Origin: Palsa-1447 sp964414785
GTDB lineage: Bacteria; Verrucomicrobiota; Verrucomicrobiia; Opitutales; Opitutaceae
Assembly (NCBI GenBank): GCA_964414785.1
Contig: CAYPXZ010000019.1
Span: 1 to 64,000, forward strand
Length of the DNA: 64,000 nt
Direction: 5' to 3'
In this document: piece after piece, positions 17,400-26,312 of the stretch
How the letters are laid out: every line of letters begins with the position of its first letter
Position numbering within the stretch: the first letter of the stretch is position 1
The notes under the pieces: model-generated
The model's database searches: none
What the model was told of the DNA's origin: nothing
Seen by the model: the letters and a program-made list of their open reading frames with translations, nothing else
Made by a program: the position numbers and the translations under genes

Positions 17400-17515
17400 T
17401 GCAACTCAAAACGACGGCCTCCGGATCCCGGAGTCACGACCTGGCCCATTTGTACGGGCGCGGGGCCAAGACCAAGCTACCCGCCAATGCAACGACCGCG
17501 GCTAAGGACCACCGG

Positions 17516-19978
17516 ATGGGCCGATCGCAAGGCAAGAGCGTGCCTCCCCCCTCGCCGCGGCGCCGAAGCCCCCGGCGCGATCCCTCCCAGCCCATGCAAC
17601 CCGAGGTCATAGCACCGCCTCGAGGTCCTTCGGGCATCTTGTGGAGGCGCTGTGCGCTGTTAATCGCCACCCCCGTCGTCTTCCTCGGATTCCTCGAAGG
17701 AGGCCTTCGGCTCTGCGGGTTTGGCGAGAGGACAGGCCTTTTCATTCCCGACACGCGGCCGGGATTCGTCCGCACCAATCCCGACTTCGCGCACGCGTTC
17801 CTTCCCCCGCAGTTCGACATCGGACCCCTGAGCTTTCGCATGAGCCGCCACAAGGAGCCGGGGCGCGTCCGCGTGTTTGTCCTCGGCGAGTCGGCGGTGC
17901 GCGGCATCCCCGAGCCGGGACTCTCGTTTGCCGCGCTTCTAAGGGCACAATTGCAGGCGGCCTATCCCTCCGGGCAATTTGAGGTCTACAATCTGGGCAT
18001 AGTTGCCATAAACTCCCACGTCGTCCTCCAGATGGCCAAAGAGGCCGCGGAATACGAGCCCGACCTGTTTGTCGTCTACATGGGGAACAACGAGGTCGTG
18101 GGGCCGTTTGGCCCGGGTTCAGCCACCCACTCTGCGATGGTCCCGCTCCCGCTTATCCGCGCCTCGATATGGGTCTCCGGGACCCGGACGGGCCAGCTTA
18201 TGGCGCGGCTCCTGGGTCGCTTCTCTGGGGTTCCCGGCCGGGCCCTTCAGTGGCGGGGAATGGGCACATTCACCGGCAAGACGGTGCGGGGAGACGACCC
18301 GAGGCTTGCCGCCGTCTACGGCAACTTCCGCGCAAACCTCTCCGACATCGTGGACGTCGCGCGGCGCCACTCGATTCGGACCGTGGTCTCCACGGTGGTC
18401 TGCAACCTCAGCGACTGCCCGCCGTTCGAATCGCTGCACCGGGCGGACCTAAGCCCCGCGGAGCTCGCGCGGTGGGCCGCGGCCTATGGCGAAGGGACCC
18501 GGAGATGGGAGCTCGGCGACGACGCGCGCTCCATGCGGGCGCTGGAGGAGGCGATCGGCATCGATCCCCAGTTCGCAGGCGCCCATTTCCTGCTCGGTCG
18601 GCTCATGGAGCGAAATGGAGACTCAGGAGGCGCCCGTGCGCAGTACCTGGAAAGCCTGCACTGGGACGCACTGAGGTTTCGCCCTGACCCTCGGATCAAC
18701 CAGATCATTAGGGAGGTGGCCGCGCGCGCGCCGGGTCCCGTGATCCTAAGGGACGCCGCACTCGAGATGGGCTCGGATCCCGCCTCGCACGGACCGTTGC
18801 CAGGAAGGAATGTCCTCTGGGAGCACGTCCACTTCAACTGGGAGGGAACCAAGAGGATGGCCCTTTTCCTGGCGCAAGGTTCAGCCGGGGCGCTTTTCGG
18901 CGGGTCCCCGCCGCCGGGCGTGTGGCTCGACGGCCCGGCCGCGGACGCAGCCGCCGGCTACACCCCGATCGCCAGGCTCCGGATGCTTCGGGCCATGAAG
19001 TCGATCGTCGCGAAGCCGCCCTTCACAAACCAGCTGACCTTCGGCGAGGACCAGGTGCGTTACAAACTGGATCTGGGTGATGCGGCTTCCCAGGCCGGCC
19101 GGGACGGCGCGCCAGCGCGGGCGATAGCCCAGATTTCCGCGGCTCTTGTGCGCGACCCCGCGAATGCGAGCCTCATGCTTCGCCTGGCGGAGGCTGAAAT
19201 TGAGTCGGGCCATCCGGGTACGGCGCTGCAGTGGACCGACAATGCGCTCAAGCTGGAACCTCCGTACCCGGAGCTCCTGGTCCGGCGTGCCCACACCTTG
19301 GCCCTGCTCGGTCGCCTCGGCGAGGCGCAGGCGGCCGTAACCGAGGCCGTAAGGCTAGGGCCCTACCACCTCGCCGCCTACACGGAGTTGGTCGACATCC
19401 TTAGGAAGACCGGGGATTTCGAGACCGGCAGAGCCCTGATCGGCCGGGCGATCGATCGAAACCCGTCAAGCGACTACCTCCACCTGACGCTGGCCGACCT
19501 CCTCTTCTTTCACGGCGACAGGGCCCATGCCGTCGCCGCGTGCGAGGCGGTGCTCGCGAGGAGCCCCGACAGCGAGGATGCGCTGGTCCGCCTCGTGTCT
19601 CTCTTCGAGAATGAGGGCCGCAAGGACGAGGCCTTTGCCTTGATGGCCAAGTTCCAGGGGAGCCAGCCCCTCAATTTCGACAACAACATGGCGCTTGCGC
19701 GCGAATACAAGCAGCGCCACGACGACGCGCGCATGGCCGAGAGCCTTCGGCTTGCGACCCTTTGCGGCCCGGCGGAACCGGAGGTCCACGTGTTTCTCGC
19801 CCGCCGGCTGCTGGCGCTCGAACGAGGCGACGAGGCGCAGGTGGAGTTCGCCATCGCCAGGCGGACTGCGCAAATAGAGGGACGGCTCGAGATGGCGTCG
19901 GCGGTATCCAGGATGATGGAACCCGGGACTGCGGGACAAGGCCCCGAGACGGGCGCGCCCCCCGCCCCTACCCCTTGA
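17516..19978 (+). CDS. Membrane-anchored SGNH-hydrolase-like protein with TPR repeats
   Basis: About 820 residues. One membrane helix near the N-terminus (LLIATPVVFLGFLEGGLRL) is followed by an SGNH/GDSL-like domain: LGESAVRG (block I, with GES instead of GDS), VVYMGNNEVVG (block III, GNNE) and EHVHFNWEGTKRMA (block V). The catalytic-like domain is interrupted by and followed by TPR-like helical repeats (for example ALRWTDNALKLEPPYPELLVRRAHTL-type units) that run to the C-terminus. It probably acts in the periplasm, perhaps modifying or sensing an acylated glycan. The start is uncertain: the ATG at 17516 has AAGGA upstream, and 17594 is also possible. The gene ends 11 bases inside the convergent permease gene. 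Confidence 0.75.
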   Translation: MGRSQGKSVPPPSPRRRSPRRDPSQPMQPEVIAPPRGPSGILWRRCALLIATPVVFLGFLEGGLRLCGFGERTGLFIPDTRPGFVRTNPDFAHAFLPPQFDIGPLSFRMSRHKEPGRVRVFVLGESAVRGIPEPGLSFAALLRAQLQAAYPSGQFEVYNLGIVAINSHVVLQMAKEAAEYEPDLFVVYMGNNEVVGPFGPGSATHSAMVPLPLIRASIWVSGTRTGQLMARLLGRFSGVPGRALQWRGMGTFTGKTVRGDDPRLAAVYGNFRANLSDIVDVARRHSIRTVVSTVVCNLSDCPPFESLHRADLSPAELARWAAAYGEGTRRWELGDDARSMRALEEAIGIDPQFAGAHFLLGRLMERNGDSGGARAQYLESLHWDALRFRPDPRINQIIREVAARAPGPVILRDAALEMGSDPASHGPLPGRNVLWEHVHFNWEGTKRMALFLAQGSAGALFGGSPPPGVWLDGPAADAAAGYTPIARLRMLRAMKSIVAKPPFTNQLTFGEDQVRYKLDLGDAASQAGRDGAPARAIAQISAALVRDPANASLMLRLAEAEIESGHPGTALQWTDNALKLEPPYPELLVRRAHTLALLGRLGEAQAAVTEAVRLGPYHLAAYTELVDILRKTGDFETGRALIGRAIDRNPSSDYLHLTLADLLFFHGDRAHAVAACEAVLARSPDSEDALVRLVSLFENEGRKDEAFALMAKFQGSQPLNFDNNMALAREYKQRHDDARMAESLRLATLCGPAEPEVHVFLARRLLALERGDEAQVEFAIARRTAQIEGRLEMASAVSRMMEPGTAGQGPETGAPPAPTP

Positions 19979-21080
19979 TCCCGGTCATCGCGATCCCCTC
20001 GACGAACTTGCGCTGCGCGACGAAGAACAGGGCGATTACGGGGAGTATGACCAGCGTGCTCGCCGCCATGAGGTAGGGCCACTCCGTGGCGCCTGACTCG
20101 CTGGATTTCATGGCATCGAGTCCAAGGGCCAGGGTGAAGTCCTTCTCGTCCGTCAGGTAGATGAGCGGCCCGAGGTAGTCGTTCCATGCGCCGAGGAAGG
20201 TGAAGAGCCCGACGACGACCAGGGCCGGCGTGCAAAGCGGCAGGATAATCTGCCAGAATATCCTGAATTCCCCGCAACCGTCGATCCGCGCCGCCTCGGA
20301 GAGGTCCTTCGGGATCGTCCTGAAGAACTGCCTAAGAAGAAACACATTGAAGGCGTTCGCAAAGAACGAGCCGACCCAAAGGGGCTTAAGGGTGCCCACC
20401 ATCCCCAATGAGCGGAACAGGCTGTAAAGGGGCACCATGACGACCGGAAACGGGATCATCATGGTCGCGACGAGCAGGCCAAAGAGCACCTCGCGCCCCC
20501 GCCACTCCAGCCGGGAGAAGCCGTAGGCAACCATCGCGCTCGACAGGACCGTGCCGACGACGTTGAGGATGCAAAGCAGAAGCGTGTTGGCCAGGTAACG
20601 CGAGAAGTGGCGCATGGATTGGACCGCCCTCGGGAAGTTCTCCCAGCGGAACGAGACCCACGACCTGATCTCGGTGACGGGCACGACATCATCCCGGGTC
20701 GCGGCCAGGTCGCTTATTTCGCGCCAAGGATGCGCCTCCGACGCCGGGACTGTCTTGAGCACCGAGACCTCTACGGGCGCGCCGGTGGCCGGATGCCACG
20801 CCCCACCCCAGACGCTGGATATTGGGACCGCCGCCGGCCGCTTTGCCCCGCTCGCAAGGATCCAAAGGCTCGGGTCCGTAACGAGGGCGCCGGGGCGAAT
20901 CTCCTCGCGCCTGCCCCCGATCGCCGCCTCAAAGCGCCTGGGTAGCCAGGCGTGCGGCTGCGACAGGGTCTGGTCGATCGGCTTTAGCGCCGTGAGCACC
21001 ATCCACGCAAATGGCATGACGAACATTGCAGCGCCCGCAAGGAGCACGATGTAAACGACGAACTTGGATCGGGTGCTCAT
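19968..21080 (-). CDS. Sugar ABC transporter permease, MalG type
   Basis: A 370-residue inner-membrane permease with about six membrane segments and the EAA loop EAARIDGCGEFRIFWQIILP that contacts the ATPase. About 100 extra periplasmic residues lie between membrane segments 1 and 2 (about 45-145), so it is longer than the usual ~280. The frame stays open upstream to 21530 but that part is antisense to the next gene; the ATG at 21080 gives the family start. It is the last gene of the GH3 operon, six bases after the MalF-type gene. It should form the channel for the sugar bound by the lipoprotein encoded at 21960-23387. Confidence 0.93.
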   Translation of the reverse strand: MSTRSKFVVYIVLLAGAAMFVMPFAWMVLTALKPIDQTLSQPHAWLPRRFEAAIGGRREEIRPGALVTDPSLWILASGAKRPAAVPISSVWGGAWHPATGAPVEVSVLKTVPASEAHPWREISDLAATRDDVVPVTEIRSWVSFRWENFPRAVQSMRHFSRYLANTLLLCILNVVGTVLSSAMVAYGFSRLEWRGREVLFGLLVATMMIPFPVVMVPLYSLFRSLGMVGTLKPLWVGSFFANAFNVFLLRQFFRTIPKDLSEAARIDGCGEFRIFWQIILPLCTPALVVVGLFTFLGAWNDYLGPLIYLTDEKDFTLALGLDAMKSSESGATEWPYLMAASTLVILPVIALFFVAQRKFVEGIAMTGIKG

Positions 21081-21085
21081 GGCTC

Positions 21086-21973
21086 CTAGTCGCCCTGGTA
21101 GTGCACGAATCGCCGCGAGACGCGCGAGGCCAGCAGCGTCAGGACCAATATGAGCATGCAAAGCATCCACGCCATCGCCGACGCATAGCCCATGTGGCGG
21201 TATTCGAACGCGTTTTGATAGATATAGATGGCGTAGAAGAGAACGGACCGCTCCGGCCCGGCCCCTCCCATCATGATGAATGCCGACGTGAACACCTGCA
21301 GGCCTCCGATGATGCCGATCAGAAGGTTGAAATAGATGACGGGCGAGATCGCCGGCAAGGTCACGTGGATAAGGCGCCTCCACGCAGAGGCCCCATCGAT
21401 CATCGATGCTTCGATCAGCGACTGCGGCACCCCCTGGAGCGCGGCAAGGTAGATCACCACCGTGTTCCCGCATCCCCAAAGTGAGACGAGCGCGAGGGAC
21501 GGCTTCGTCCAAGCCGGGTCGACGAGCCACTGGGGGGGATTGCTGAAGCCAATGGCCTCAAGGCCCTGGTTGAGGAGCCCGAGCCTTCCGTTGAGAATCC
21601 ACAACCATACCATCGCGCCCGCCACCGCCGGCACAAGAGACGGCAGATAGTATATCGCCCGGAACGTGCCCTTCATCCTCACGGGCTGGTTCAACAGGAG
21701 CGCCAGCACGAGGGCCGACACGAGGCCCAGGGGGAGCGCCATTAGGTTGAAGACCAGGGTGTTCCTCACGGACTGCCAGAAGACGCCGTCCGAGAGCATG
21801 TCCTGGTAATTGAGGAGCCCCACCCAAACCGGCCTCGACAGCACGTCGTAGTCGCAGAACGAGAAGTACACCGATGCGCACACCGGGTAGCAGGCGAAGA
21901 CCAGGAATCCCACGAGCCAGGGGCTCACGAAAGCCAGGCCCACCAGCGATCGTCTGCGCTCACCAGGCGTCAT
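21086..21973 (-). CDS. Sugar ABC transporter permease, MalF/UgpA type
   Basis: A 295-residue permease with six predicted membrane segments, of normal family length. The EAA loop is EASMIDGASAWRRLIHVTLP. It pairs with the MalG-type permease. Its start overlaps the end of the binding-protein gene by 14 bases, which indicates translational coupling. By analogy with the Listeria sophoro-oligosaccharide importer and from gene context, beta-1,2-gluco-oligosaccharides are the likely cargo; this is inference. No MalK/MsmK-type ATPase is encoded in the window. Confidence 0.94.
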   Translation of the reverse strand: MTPGERRRSLVGLAFVSPWLVGFLVFACYPVCASVYFSFCDYDVLSRPVWVGLLNYQDMLSDGVFWQSVRNTLVFNLMALPLGLVSALVLALLLNQPVRMKGTFRAIYYLPSLVPAVAGAMVWLWILNGRLGLLNQGLEAIGFSNPPQWLVDPAWTKPSLALVSLWGCGNTVVIYLAALQGVPQSLIEASMIDGASAWRRLIHVTLPAISPVIYFNLLIGIIGGLQVFTSAFIMMGGAGPERSVLFYAIYIYQNAFEYRHMGYASAMAWMLCMLILVLTLLASRVSRRFVHYQGD

Positions 21974-23387
21974 AGGCCCTCCATTCGCTTATTCGCTCCA
22001 CTCCGACCGCGTCCCATCGGCGCATGACCCGGTCGAACTTCCAGCCGACCCGCTCCTGCACCTCGGCGAGGGCCTCCGTCGGCGTCGCGCGCAGGTTGAG
22101 CACGCGCTCGCGCGCCACCGCGAGTTCCGCGTCATACTCGTGCCAAATCGGAAGGCGGGGAACAACGCGGGCCCCTGCGCTGCGGGAAAGGTCCATGAAG
22201 AGGCGGATCGCGGGGTTCGGATGGTCGACAAGGAATCCGGGTGACACGTCGCGAAGGGCCGTGAATTTCTGCTGGGACTTGGCCAGCTTCTCTGAGACAT
22301 CCTGGCGCTGGAGGTAGCAGAGGAACTCAAACGCCTCGCGCGGGTGCTCCGCGCCGTGGGGGATGACCACCACGTCACATTGGGCAAGCGTGACGGGGGC
22401 CCCCCCACCCACCCCGTCCGCGGCCGGGCACGCCGCGGCGCCCCATTCCAGCGAGGGGGCAAACTTCGAGATGAAGTTGGGCATCCACGGGCCCTGGACG
22501 ACCATGGCCTCCGCACCGCCCAGGAAGGGGGTCTGCGCAGACTGGGATACGCCGAACCCCTCTATAAATCCGCGGAGGTTCTCGACGCCGTAGGTCTCCG
22601 ACATCCCTTGCATCCACTCGTAGGCGGCGATGTTGCCCGGATCGTTGGCGAGGATCTTCCTGTCGCCATCGAAGAATCGTGCCCCGAACCAGGCACCCCA
22701 TCCCGAAAGAAACATCCCGGCGTCCTGGGGCAGGTGGCCAACCTGAACAAGCGAGTACTTCCGGCCCGCGCGCTCCGCCGGCGTGAGGGACTCGAAGGAG
22801 ACACGCACCCGGCGCCCCTCCCTCTCGATCTCCACGAGCGTGAGGCGCCGGCTCATGTCCTCAAACTCCGCAAACGTCCTTGGAGGACGCTCAGGATCAA
22901 GGCCAGCCGCCCGAAAAAGCTTCTTGTTGTAGAAGAGCGCCACGCACCCGGGCGTCGTAGGCAGTCCCCAGGTGAACCCGCGGTGCCGGCAAAGGTCCCA
23001 GAATAGGGGGATATAGCGGTCCCCGCCTATCCCCGCTTTCGCGAGCCCCCCGTCAAGCGGAGTCAGGGCGCCCTTCTCGGAGAAGTCAGGGATGTTCTCC
23101 GACCAGAGTCCCGCGATGTCGGGGGGATGCCCGCTTGAGGTCGCAAGCAGAAGCTTCGTGTCGACGCCGCTTACGGAGAGGAACCGCACTTCGATCCGAT
23201 TCTGGCTCCGGTTGAAATCGTCTATGACGGCGCGCATGGAGTCCGCCTCGAAGCCGCTCCATTTCTCCCAGTAGTTGACGACGATGCGCCCCGTTGCCGC
23301 GCCCCCTCCGCTGTGCCGGGCGCAGCCCCAAAGGCACGCGAGCAAGAATGCCGGTGCCAGGAGCCAGCGTTTTCGGGGAGCGGACAT
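21960..23387 (-). CDS. Sugar ABC transporter solute-binding lipoprotein
   Basis: A 475-residue extracytoplasmic binding protein (family 1). The N-terminus has a positively charged start, a hydrophobic stretch and lipobox-like cysteines (LLAC or LWGC at residues 18-22). The family opening IVVNYWEKWSGFEADSMRAV and later GVDTKLLLATSSGHPPDIAGLW are visible. The ATG at 23387 is preferred over the longer frame from 23447 because the signal peptide starts there. It should deliver oligosaccharide to the MalF/MalG pair encoded next. It lies 31 bases after the GH144-like gene in the same operon. Confidence 0.93.
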   Translation of the reverse strand: MSAPRKRWLLAPAFLLACLWGCARHSGGGAATGRIVVNYWEKWSGFEADSMRAVIDDFNRSQNRIEVRFLSVSGVDTKLLLATSSGHPPDIAGLWSENIPDFSEKGALTPLDGGLAKAGIGGDRYIPLFWDLCRHRGFTWGLPTTPGCVALFYNKKLFRAAGLDPERPPRTFAEFEDMSRRLTLVEIEREGRRVRVSFESLTPAERAGRKYSLVQVGHLPQDAGMFLSGWGAWFGARFFDGDRKILANDPGNIAAYEWMQGMSETYGVENLRGFIEGFGVSQSAQTPFLGGAEAMVVQGPWMPNFISKFAPSLEWGAAACPAADGVGGGAPVTLAQCDVVVIPHGAEHPREAFEFLCYLQRQDVSEKLAKSQQKFTALRDVSPGFLVDHPNPAIRLFMDLSRSAGARVVPRLPIWHEYDAELAVARERVLNLRATPTEALAEVQERVGWKFDRVMRRWDAVGVERISEWRAYDAW

Positions 23388-23418
23388 AGCGGACGGCCGT
23401 CGGGCTGCGCCAATCGTA

Positions 23419-26277
23419 TTACTCGAGGCGCACCGTGCCCAGACCAAACCGATCGTCCGCCCGGACGTAGTAGCGCCAGCTGAGCTCGAGCGACGGGTCC
23501 CACTCGTTGTTACCCCCCGCGGTCACGCTGGCCGTCGCGTCAAACTCGAGGCCCGGGCGCGGCGTCAGCCCGAGCTCGGACCATTTGATGTCGGCATCCA
23601 CCCGGTAGCCGTCCTTTGTCCTGCGGATCCTCGCGTTCGCGGGCTGCTTGTGGAACCACTCCATCGCCGTCCCATCGGGCTTGAAGGCGAATTGGAAGTC
23701 CTTCGACGAGAGCCAAACAAGGCCATCGCGCTTCGGGTTAATGAACAGCTCTACGGAGCGCCGCCCAGCGGGCTCGGTGAAGCCCGTCGGCGTATCGAGG
23801 ACCTCACCGTGGAAGTGGAGCGCGGTCTTGTCCCACGTCAGCGCAAAGTGCAATTCGAGGTCCGGGTCCCCGGGCCGGACGTCGGCCGCGGAGTACTTGT
23901 ATTCGGGCCCTTTGACGAGGACCCAGTTCCATTTGTCCCTTGGCAGGTTCGAGCGCTGCGCAGCGGTGAGCCTCTCCGGGGGAATAACGGCGGGGATGGC
24001 GAGCTCGTTGCGGGTGATGACCGAGTTGTCCCCTCCGAAGGCGGCCTGCCCGAACTCCTGGATCTCAAGGCGCCCGTTGCGCACCAGCGGGTCCTGCTGG
24101 AACCACTCGCGAAGGCAGTCAGGTGCCAGGAGGTTGGCAAGGCTCATGAGCAGGAGCGACCGGTCCAAGACCGTCGATTGCTCGAGCCATCCGGCGGGCA
24201 GCGGGGCGAGTTTCAGCGCGGCGGCGGCCTCCGCAGGATATTGATCGAGCAGGAGCGCCGTGGTCTGGACCGGGTACGGGAATACAGTCGTGGAGGCCTT
24301 CCTGTTCTCGACCGCGATCGCATAAGCCAGCTGCGAGGCCGAGGCGCCCGTCACGATCGAGCGCTCGTCGAGCCACAGGCCCGGCAGCAGCTGGTCGCGC
24401 ACCTGCGCGGGCTGGAGAACGTAGACGTGGCCCACCGCCTGCGAGACCCTCCTCAGGTCCGTCCACGCCGACGGCGCCTTCGCACCCGTCGCAACCTGGA
24501 AGAAGACGGCGAGTCGGCTGGACGAGCCGAGGAGATTGGACTCCACCGCGACATTGTTCCACTTGATCGCCGACAGGCGCCGTGTGGCCTCAGGTGCAAA
24601 TGAAGGGATCGCCTGGCGGATTGTTGCCAGGCTCGCGGCGTAGGCGGCGACAGCGGCTTCTCCCGAGGGCTCGGGGGTTGCCTTGAGCATCTGCGCTATC
24701 CGTTTCCCCTCCTCGTCCGAAGGGATGAGGCCGAGCGAGCTGGCCGACAGGACAGCCGAGAGCCTGAGCCCAAGCGTATCTCCCGTCGCCGGGACGGACT
24801 CGATCGTCTTCCAAACATTCGAGGCCATCTCGTGAAGCCGTTTCTTGTCGGTCAGCGGGAGGTCCTTCCGCTGGGAGACAAACCCGGCGCGAACCAGGGC
24901 CCGCTGCACTTCGGGGGCCTGCATGAACACCGCCCAAACAAACCCGCTCCGGGCGTTCTCGGCCTGGAGCAGGGTGATTCCAAGGTCGATCCCGATCACA
25001 TCGCGGTTCACCCAGCCCGTTCCCGGGTTGAAAGCATCGACGAACCCGTAACGGCTCCAGATTCGGTCGCCGTATGCGGTTCTCATGTAACGCAGCGTCT
25101 CCATGGCCTCGGCCGGCACGAACGCCACGGATCCCGCCGCGGCGCAGGGCACGATGGTCCCGTCGAGGGCGTTGTCCTCCGTGGTCCGCGGCGGCCCTCC
25201 CCACGCCTTGTAGCCCGAAGCGGAATCCGAAGCCGTAATCCCCCAGAGGCGCATCCCCCATGCGGGGAACTCACCCCTCAAATCCACGCAGAACTGCCGC
25301 TGTGCGAGAGTCGCAAGGACCGAGTTGTGGTAATAGTCCGCGTAGGCATCGCGCAGGTCCCTGAAGTCGACGTGGGCGTGGGTGAACTGGTGGATGAAGA
25401 GCTGCGGCCCCTCGATGAAGTGGTACCCCGCATAGGTGTCCACGGGAGTGCGCGACCAGGCATCCCAGTATCCAACGGGGAGCGGGCGCTCCAAGGCTCC
25501 CATCCCGAGGAATCCAAGCATCATGTCCTCTGCGTACTTGTCCCAGCGGTAGCGCGAAAACCCGTGCTCGTCGTGCCATCCCATCGCAAGGGTGGCGCCG
25601 CCGTTGAGGAACCACTCCCAGTCGACGTCGTGGAAGAGGCGGTTGACCAGTTCCGTCGTCTCGGCGTCTGAGAAATATTCGCGGGCGACGATGGCCCCTG
25701 CGAAGAAGAGTCCGGTGTCGATGGGAGACAACTCGCACTTCCACGCCCGATCCCCCGTGTCCATCTCCATGAAATGGTAGAAGAACCCGTGCCGGCGCGG
25801 GGCCTTGTCGGCCAGGAACCGAAGCGCGCGCCTGACATGGGAGAGCGCCGTCTCGCGGTCCGTCCAACCCCGCTGTGTCGCCACCGCCCACGCGCTCAGC
25901 GCGAAACCCGACGCGGCGATGCTTGCCTTTCCGGCGCTTGGCGTGGCGTCGGCGTGGGCTCGGTCGCGCACGAGGCCCGTCTTCGGGTCCGCCTGCTCCA
26001 CAAAGTACCTGAAGGCCGATTGCTGGAGTTCATCGAGTACGGCGTCGTCTTCCGGCGAGAGGACCGCCGAAGGCCGGGCGCCCGGCCACGGAGGAAGGCT
26101 CTTCTCGGCGCGCAATGGCAGCGCCAGTGCAACAATGAGTCCAAAAATCAGCACCCTGCCCGGGGACCGTGCCCATGCTGACTGCCGTGCCACATGGGCG
26201 ATTGGAGGGCATCCGACAGGATTGCAGCCGCAAGTTCGTGAGGGGCTAAGCGTAATATCGGTGCTAGGCTTCGTCAC
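23419..26277 (-). CDS. GH144-like glycoamylase-domain protein with C-terminal CBM9-like domain
   Basis: Up to 952 residues. The export signal (VLIFGLIVALALPLRA) lies at 43-57 from the GTG at 26277; a GTG at 26193 would give a more normal 28-residue signal. Residues ~75-475 form a glycoamylase-like (alpha/alpha)6 domain (LDELQQSAFRYFVEQADP, GHHF-like IEGPQLFIHQFTHAHVDF, VDAFNPGTGWVNRDVIGID). Residues ~475-750 form a helical region I do not recognise. The last ~190 residues (ALTWDKTALHFHGEVLDT, RSVELFINPKRDG) look like a CBM9-type binding domain. GH144 contains endo-beta-1,2-glucanases and sophorohydrolases. Context supports beta-1,2-glucan, but this member is divergent. It lies 35 bases after GH3. 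Confidence 0.75.
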   Translation of the reverse strand: MTKPSTDITLSPSRTCGCNPVGCPPIAHVARQSAWARSPGRVLIFGLIVALALPLRAEKSLPPWPGARPSAVLSPEDDAVLDELQQSAFRYFVEQADPKTGLVRDRAHADATPSAGKASIAASGFALSAWAVATQRGWTDRETALSHVRRALRFLADKAPRRHGFFYHFMEMDTGDRAWKCELSPIDTGLFFAGAIVAREYFSDAETTELVNRLFHDVDWEWFLNGGATLAMGWHDEHGFSRYRWDKYAEDMMLGFLGMGALERPLPVGYWDAWSRTPVDTYAGYHFIEGPQLFIHQFTHAHVDFRDLRDAYADYYHNSVLATLAQRQFCVDLRGEFPAWGMRLWGITASDSASGYKAWGGPPRTTEDNALDGTIVPCAAAGSVAFVPAEAMETLRYMRTAYGDRIWSRYGFVDAFNPGTGWVNRDVIGIDLGITLLQAENARSGFVWAVFMQAPEVQRALVRAGFVSQRKDLPLTDKKRLHEMASNVWKTIESVPATGDTLGLRLSAVLSASSLGLIPSDEEGKRIAQMLKATPEPSGEAAVAAYAASLATIRQAIPSFAPEATRRLSAIKWNNVAVESNLLGSSSRLAVFFQVATGAKAPSAWTDLRRVSQAVGHVYVLQPAQVRDQLLPGLWLDERSIVTGASASQLAYAIAVENRKASTTVFPYPVQTTALLLDQYPAEAAAALKLAPLPAGWLEQSTVLDRSLLLMSLANLLAPDCLREWFQQDPLVRNGRLEIQEFGQAAFGGDNSVITRNELAIPAVIPPERLTAAQRSNLPRDKWNWVLVKGPEYKYSAADVRPGDPDLELHFALTWDKTALHFHGEVLDTPTGFTEPAGRRSVELFINPKRDGLVWLSSKDFQFAFKPDGTAMEWFHKQPANARIRRTKDGYRVDADIKWSELGLTPRPGLEFDATASVTAGGNNEWDPSLELSWRYYVRADDRFGLGTVRLE

Positions 26278-26312
26278 GATGGATGGGGTGCGTCCTTGAA
26301 TGCGGGGCGCCC

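Noticed and set aside
21081..21530. N-terminal extension of the MalG-type permease
   Set aside because: The extra ~150 residues are out of frame with and on the same DNA as the MalF-type gene; permease homology starts at 21080.
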